A stretch of DNA of 64,000 bases, taken from Leguminivora glycinivorella. Its lineage: Eukaryota; Arthropoda; Insecta; Lepidoptera; Tortricidae. Each line of letters opens with the position of its first letter. Positions within the stretch are counted from its first letter, which is position 1. A program made the position numbers and the translations under genes. Below are positions 45,501 to 51,500 of this stretch, piece after piece. The notes below the pieces were generated by a model. That model was not told the DNA's origin. It searched no databases and worked only from the letters and a program-made list of their open reading frames with translations. The stretch is taken from NCBI RefSeq assembly GCF_023078275.1, contig NC_062993.1, positions 6,075,252-6,139,251 of the forward strand, read 5' to 3'.

Positions 45501-48500
45501 CCGCGAACTCGCGGCCCCGGCATCTACTTGTCGCGCGGCGATAGATTCGCGGAGTGAGCCGCCCGTGATAATTATTAATAAACAACGATACAAGTGCGGA
45601 ATAGAGTCAATTATGTATACACGAATGGCGAATAATACTTCATAATACTTGACTAAAGAAAGTATTTTAAATAAATCGACTCGAGATGTAAATTTTCGCA
45701 CTTGTATTGTACAATATAGGAGATAAAGACTCTTTAAAATTTCTATATGTGGTACATTTTTTCTTCTGTTTAGATCAAAATAGCTCATGATTCTGAGTAG
45801 AAAACATGACTATATGAAGACTTCCAAAAATAAATAAATATTATAGGACATTCTTACACAGATTGACTGAGGCCCACGGAAAGCTCAAGAAGGCTTGTAT
45901 TGTGGGTACTCAGACAACGATATATATAATATATAAATACTTATATACATAGAAAACATCCATGACTCAGGAACAAATATCTGTGCTCATCACACAAATA
46001 AATGCCCTTACCGGGATTCGAACCCGGGACCGCGGCGCAGCAGGCAGGGTCACTACTGACTGCGCCAGACCGGTCGTCAAAAATAACAAAAGAAGATTAA
46101 AATCGGCAAAAAAAATTTGCTCATATTGTTCTAGTTCTTCATGCTTGTAGAAATGAGATTGAAACACCCAACTTTGATTATAATGTGCATTGATTGACGC
46201 TTTGTTTTGAAAACCTTAATCGATTCGTTGCGTGTTCCATTTTCGAAAACTTTACGCTGTGGCGGCGAACAACTTATGTCATATTAAAATGACACGCCTG
46301 GCGTGTCATACGTAGGGTTTGCAAGATCCGCCGATTTTTCGGATCCGGATATTTCGGATCTTAAGATTTGCCGGATCCGGATATCCGGATATTTCGGATA
46401 AAACGGATCCGTGTTGAAAAGGTTACTTTTTATAGGAGTTTCGTCAAATCAAAGCTACTGTTACCGAAATAAAATAATTTAAACTCACAAAACGACATAA
46501 ATATAGTCTATTTTTGCTTCATTAAGTTTTTAGACGAACTATTAACATACAATTGTGTCGTTTAACTTCAAACTCGCTTAAATCGATTCGGTTTTAAGGA
46601 TGATTATACAAAAAAAGCAGAATGGATTTACCCGAGTTTGAAGTTGAGCGACACAATTAATGTCACACCCATTGTACAGTACAGCATATAACTTTAAACA
46701 GTAGGCCAATATTTTTGTTTAACATACATAAGCTAATGCAGGGTAATTTAGTGTTGTTCACTAATACCTCCGTTTTACTGGGGCGTCTATCCGTAACCAC
46801 AGCCAATAAATGCGAAATTGCAGATGTAGGAAAAAAGATAAAATAATATAATTTCATTGTGTTACACGTATTAGACGTGTAAAATATGTTACACATATTT
46901 AGTTATCATGTACCATTTTCAATTGTTTTTCTGAACGTATGTGCAAAATGTCATTTAATATTTGCCAGTCGCTTTTCAGTGAAGCTCTAAGGCTGGCAGC
47001 ACACCTCCAATCCTTCTGGTGTTTTGGGTGTACATAGGGCAGGAGTGATCGCTTACCATCAGGCGACCTATCTGCTAGTTTGCCTCCCATCTTATTAAGT
47101 ACAAAAAACAATGGATCTGGATTCAGCTTATAAAATAATTACGTATATAATTATATTAATTACTTCCATGATCTATAATTCATCATTAATCTTAAAAACA
47201 TTCGCTTAAATTTATCGTTATTCCTGCGGGATGCATCCAGTTAGAAACGAAAGCAGTTTTAAAAGCAATGGTTTAGTGTTAATTTTATTTAGTTTGTTAA
47301 CATATAGTTTTATGGATTCATCGTACGGCGTAATGTACCAATCCTAACCTAGCTTGATATTCTGGGTTATCTGAATGAAATAAATGTGAATTAACATTTT
47401 AGGCGACAAAATACAGGAAATAATTCATAAATTTTATTCGAAAATCCTTTCTGGCGTGGATAGATACCCATATTTAACGGATCCGTATTATCCGTTTTAT
47501 CCGGATCCTATGAGACCTCGGATCCGGATCTCAAATTCAACGGATATCCGGATAATTCGGATATCCGGATATCCGGATCTCAAACCCTAGTCATACGCCA
47601 CACGTAGAAAACCTAGATCCGAAACCGTCATCCGCACATAAACGGTTAATTTGTCTTTATTATTTGATAATAACTATTTGATGCGATTCCAGATGTGTAT
47701 GCAGCAGAGGTGTGTGCCGGTGGAACAAGTACGGGCAGCTATGGCGACGCGCGAGGGAGCTGTGTGTCCTTCAAACTGTTCTGGACATGGAATTTGCAAC
47801 TCCAACGGTAAGAAAAACATTTTTAATCTAGAAAATAGGAAAAATAATCATAAAAACTCAGCTCGTCCTTGCGTTATCCCGGCATTTGCCACGTCTCATG
47901 GGAGCTGGGGTCCACTTTGACAACTAATCCCAAGATTTGGCGTAGGCACTAGTTTTTACGAAAGCGACTGCCATCTGACCTTCCAACCCGAAGGGTAACT
48001 ATGCCTTAAATAATTGTAATATTTAATGTTGAATGTGCTATATTTGCAGGAAACTGTCACTGCGAGGAGGGCTTTGCGCCGCCGCTGTGTGCGTTGCCCG
48101 GTCCTGGGGGTTCTTACGACTCTGGCCCCGCTACTGATCCTAGTGGTAACCTGCTTTTTTTGTCTATACTACAGATATCTTTTGGAAACAATAAACAACA
48201 CGCCAATATGCAGTGATATCAGGCCCCGTAGCCGAATGGCATTTCTCCGACGCCAAACGAAAACGAAACGTAGTCCGGCTCTGTCTCGCCAATATGCAAG
48301 AGCGATAGGGATAGATGTCTACTAGCGTTTCGTTTCGTGAGCGTTTCGTAAGCGTTTGTGCCATTCGGCTACGCAACCTGTTACTTATCGTGAACCGTCT
48401 CAAAAAAAAGAGATGACATTTAACGCCTTGGGTGTTAGGTGCACGCATACTCGCAACGTGTTTTCGTAACTATTTAATTCAAAAGTAATCTACATGATAT

Positions 48501-51500
48501 ATCCCCTGTTCATATCTCGCACGAAAAAAGCGTTAGAAAACTTGTATCAGCTATGTTTAGATTTATTGACAATTGGAGCAAGCAACATTTACATAAGTGG
48601 GTTTGAGATACAAATTATTATAAATTACAATATTATATTAGTTTAATAGGAGTCTTCACACTAGGTAAAGCCTGTGTCGTGAGGACTAAGATGAGGTAGT
48701 AAGAGCAGACAGAATTACCAACAAGGTGGTGCTAATAATACGACAGACTAATAATGTACTATCAATTAATGTTCTGACTTATTTTCTCCACAGTCCAAAG
48801 AAACTTCATGGTGGTGATGTACGTGATCTTCCTCGGCATCATCCCAGGAGTACTCCTGGTTCTATTCCTGGTGTACTACTCCCGCCACAACGTGCTGCTC
48901 TGGTGGAAGAAGCCCCGCAAATCGTACGTACCCTCCATGACGCTACCCGACTTCAAACGGTTCAGCCGATGGCTCAAACCTGATGTCAAAAACGCTAAGT
49001 TGGTTGAAGCTAGTACTAGCAAATGGCTCAAAACTGATGCTAAGAATAATAAGTTAGTTGAAGCTGGTACTTCTAATTCTACTGTCCACAAATTGCTCAA
49101 AACTGATGCTAAAAATAATAAGTTGGTCGTAGAAGCCAGTACGTCTAGTTCTAAGTATATGTTGGTTGATTCGCCACATTATGCGAATATTTCTAGTGTT
49201 ATTAATACAGATAAAGGTAATGTAAAAACGACTGATAAGAATAGTAATGAAGCAGGGAAAGTAGGTCGGAAAATAAATAAGGAAGATATTGTTATTGCTA
49301 ATTCTAATGCTGCTAAGTTAGATGATAAAATTAAACCTAAAGTTATCACTCGTTTTACTGCTACAAATATAGATGTTAAAGCCAAACCTAAAGGTGTTTC
49401 TGAATCTAAAGCAATTGTAAAATTAGATGTTAAAATTAAACCTAAAGTTGATTTAAAAAAGAAATTTGAGCATGATAATAAAGCTTAAAATCTACAAGTT
49501 ACGCAAAGATTAATGATTTGAATAAACCTAAAGTAGAAGTAATTAAACATTTAGATTCGCCTCTAACTGCTCAAAAAACTATTATATTAAAATCTAATAT
49601 AAGTCCTAAACCTAAACCGACGCCAGTCGAAAAAAATCTAAACCTGAGATAATAAATACTGGGCTTGCTTCTACGACCAACGAGCTGGTGAATCAGAGGT
49701 CTAAGCTGCGTAAGGTTACTAAATAGCGTAAATAGGTGCATTAGAAATTAGAAAAGTAAAGCCTGGTCGGAAATATGTGGCCATGTTGCGGAATAGGCTA
49801 CTGGACCCTTTTTTAAAGATGTCTTATATTATTTATTACTTACTGTCCAATTATCCGAAAAAAAATATCACTATATTTTATTATGACTAATAAACCGCAA
49901 AAATATTTTTAAAGAATACTTTTACGTAATCAACTAATCAGGCAAAAACAACATCAGCCATGTCATCTATAGATTTTCTGTGAATCAAGTCATTCAGAGC
50001 GAAAACAACACTTTAAGTACGAGGCATAATAGTACATTACGATACAAGTGCGTAAAAAAGGAAGTTCGAAACGAGTGGCGATAAATTAAAACACGACCGA
50101 AGGGAGTGTTTTAAATCGACACGAGTTACGAATTTCCTTTTTGCACGAGTATCGTACGACGTTTTTCAGTACAGATGGCCATCCGAAGTTTCGACCTGGC
50201 ATATAATGAACCACTTCTCGCACTAGTGCGTAAAAAAAACACCATCTGTACTGAAAAGGTCATTATGTCAGTGATTGATTTGATATGAATTCTATGACGT
50301 CACTACACGGCCGACGTATGGTATGAGTCTAGTAGCCTATTTCATTAGAACTATTCTCTTACTAAACTGAACTGTCACTCCGCGCCTTCTTGACAATATT
50401 CATACATTTCTGGTCAGGCTTTATATCTAGTGCGGCCAAAGATGGTCCCTATGATATGACTGTTCTTTTTTATATAATACAAAAAGGTACTTTTTGTTTG
50501 GGATTGTTACCTTGGCTACGGCCCCAGTTTAGATACTCTTTCTAATTACGGATTCAAGTGTAAATAGTAAATGTAAAACTTTATATTAAATAGTTAGTGA
50601 GCATTGCATGTTTTCTGGGATGCTGGTTTGGTATCTCTTCCTTCTGCTTTACCCTTTTATAACTTTTCATTTCTGGGCAGATGTTTATTTTCTTGTCGAT
50701 TTTACTTTTTTTTCAAATGCGGGATTTTTTGTACTCTTTCTGCTCAGAATCATGAGCTCTTTCGATTCCGCAAGAGAAAAAAATGTCTCACATTTTTATT
50801 TCCACTGAGTTACAATTTCTCATGCAACTTGTTTGATCGTAACTCAGAGGAAGGCAAAATATGTATGGAAATTTGGGGTAATTTTTTGTCCTATTAGAAT
50901 CGATATAGCTCATGATTCTGAGTAGAAAAAGTGCAAAAAATTTCAGAATTAAAAAAAATAGTGTAATCGACAACAAAATAAAAATATGCCCATCTGATGT
51001 TAATGTAAATACCTAAGCTATAACTTTACTTAATTCACAAAACATTGTAATACAGTCATTTATACCAAAATTTTTTAATGTATATTTAATTTAAGATTTT
51101 TTTTATTAAAACTGCATAATAAATTTTTTTCTTCTTTTCCTTCTTCCTAAAAAATGATGCAGTTTTTTTTATTTCACTAATAAGAATCTACTTTAATGCG
51201 TAAGTAAATTCTGTGTAATTTTAAATTCTAAGGAGCCCAGTTACGTACGATTGTACGTATATAACATTTCCATTAAAAAAACTGATATTATTTTAACATA
51301 AAGTAGTTGGTGGTTTGGTTTTTCTTCACATTGGTGAGTGTTTTCACAAAATGTCTTCACTTACTAACACTTGCATGCCTTTGAATTTTATGTTTTTAGA
51401 AATAATTGTAACAGTGCATGATTTTATTAATTTGTCATTATAATATTTTCAGTAACCTGTAATTTCTGTAAATATTTCTTATTACTAATGATTTAGCATT

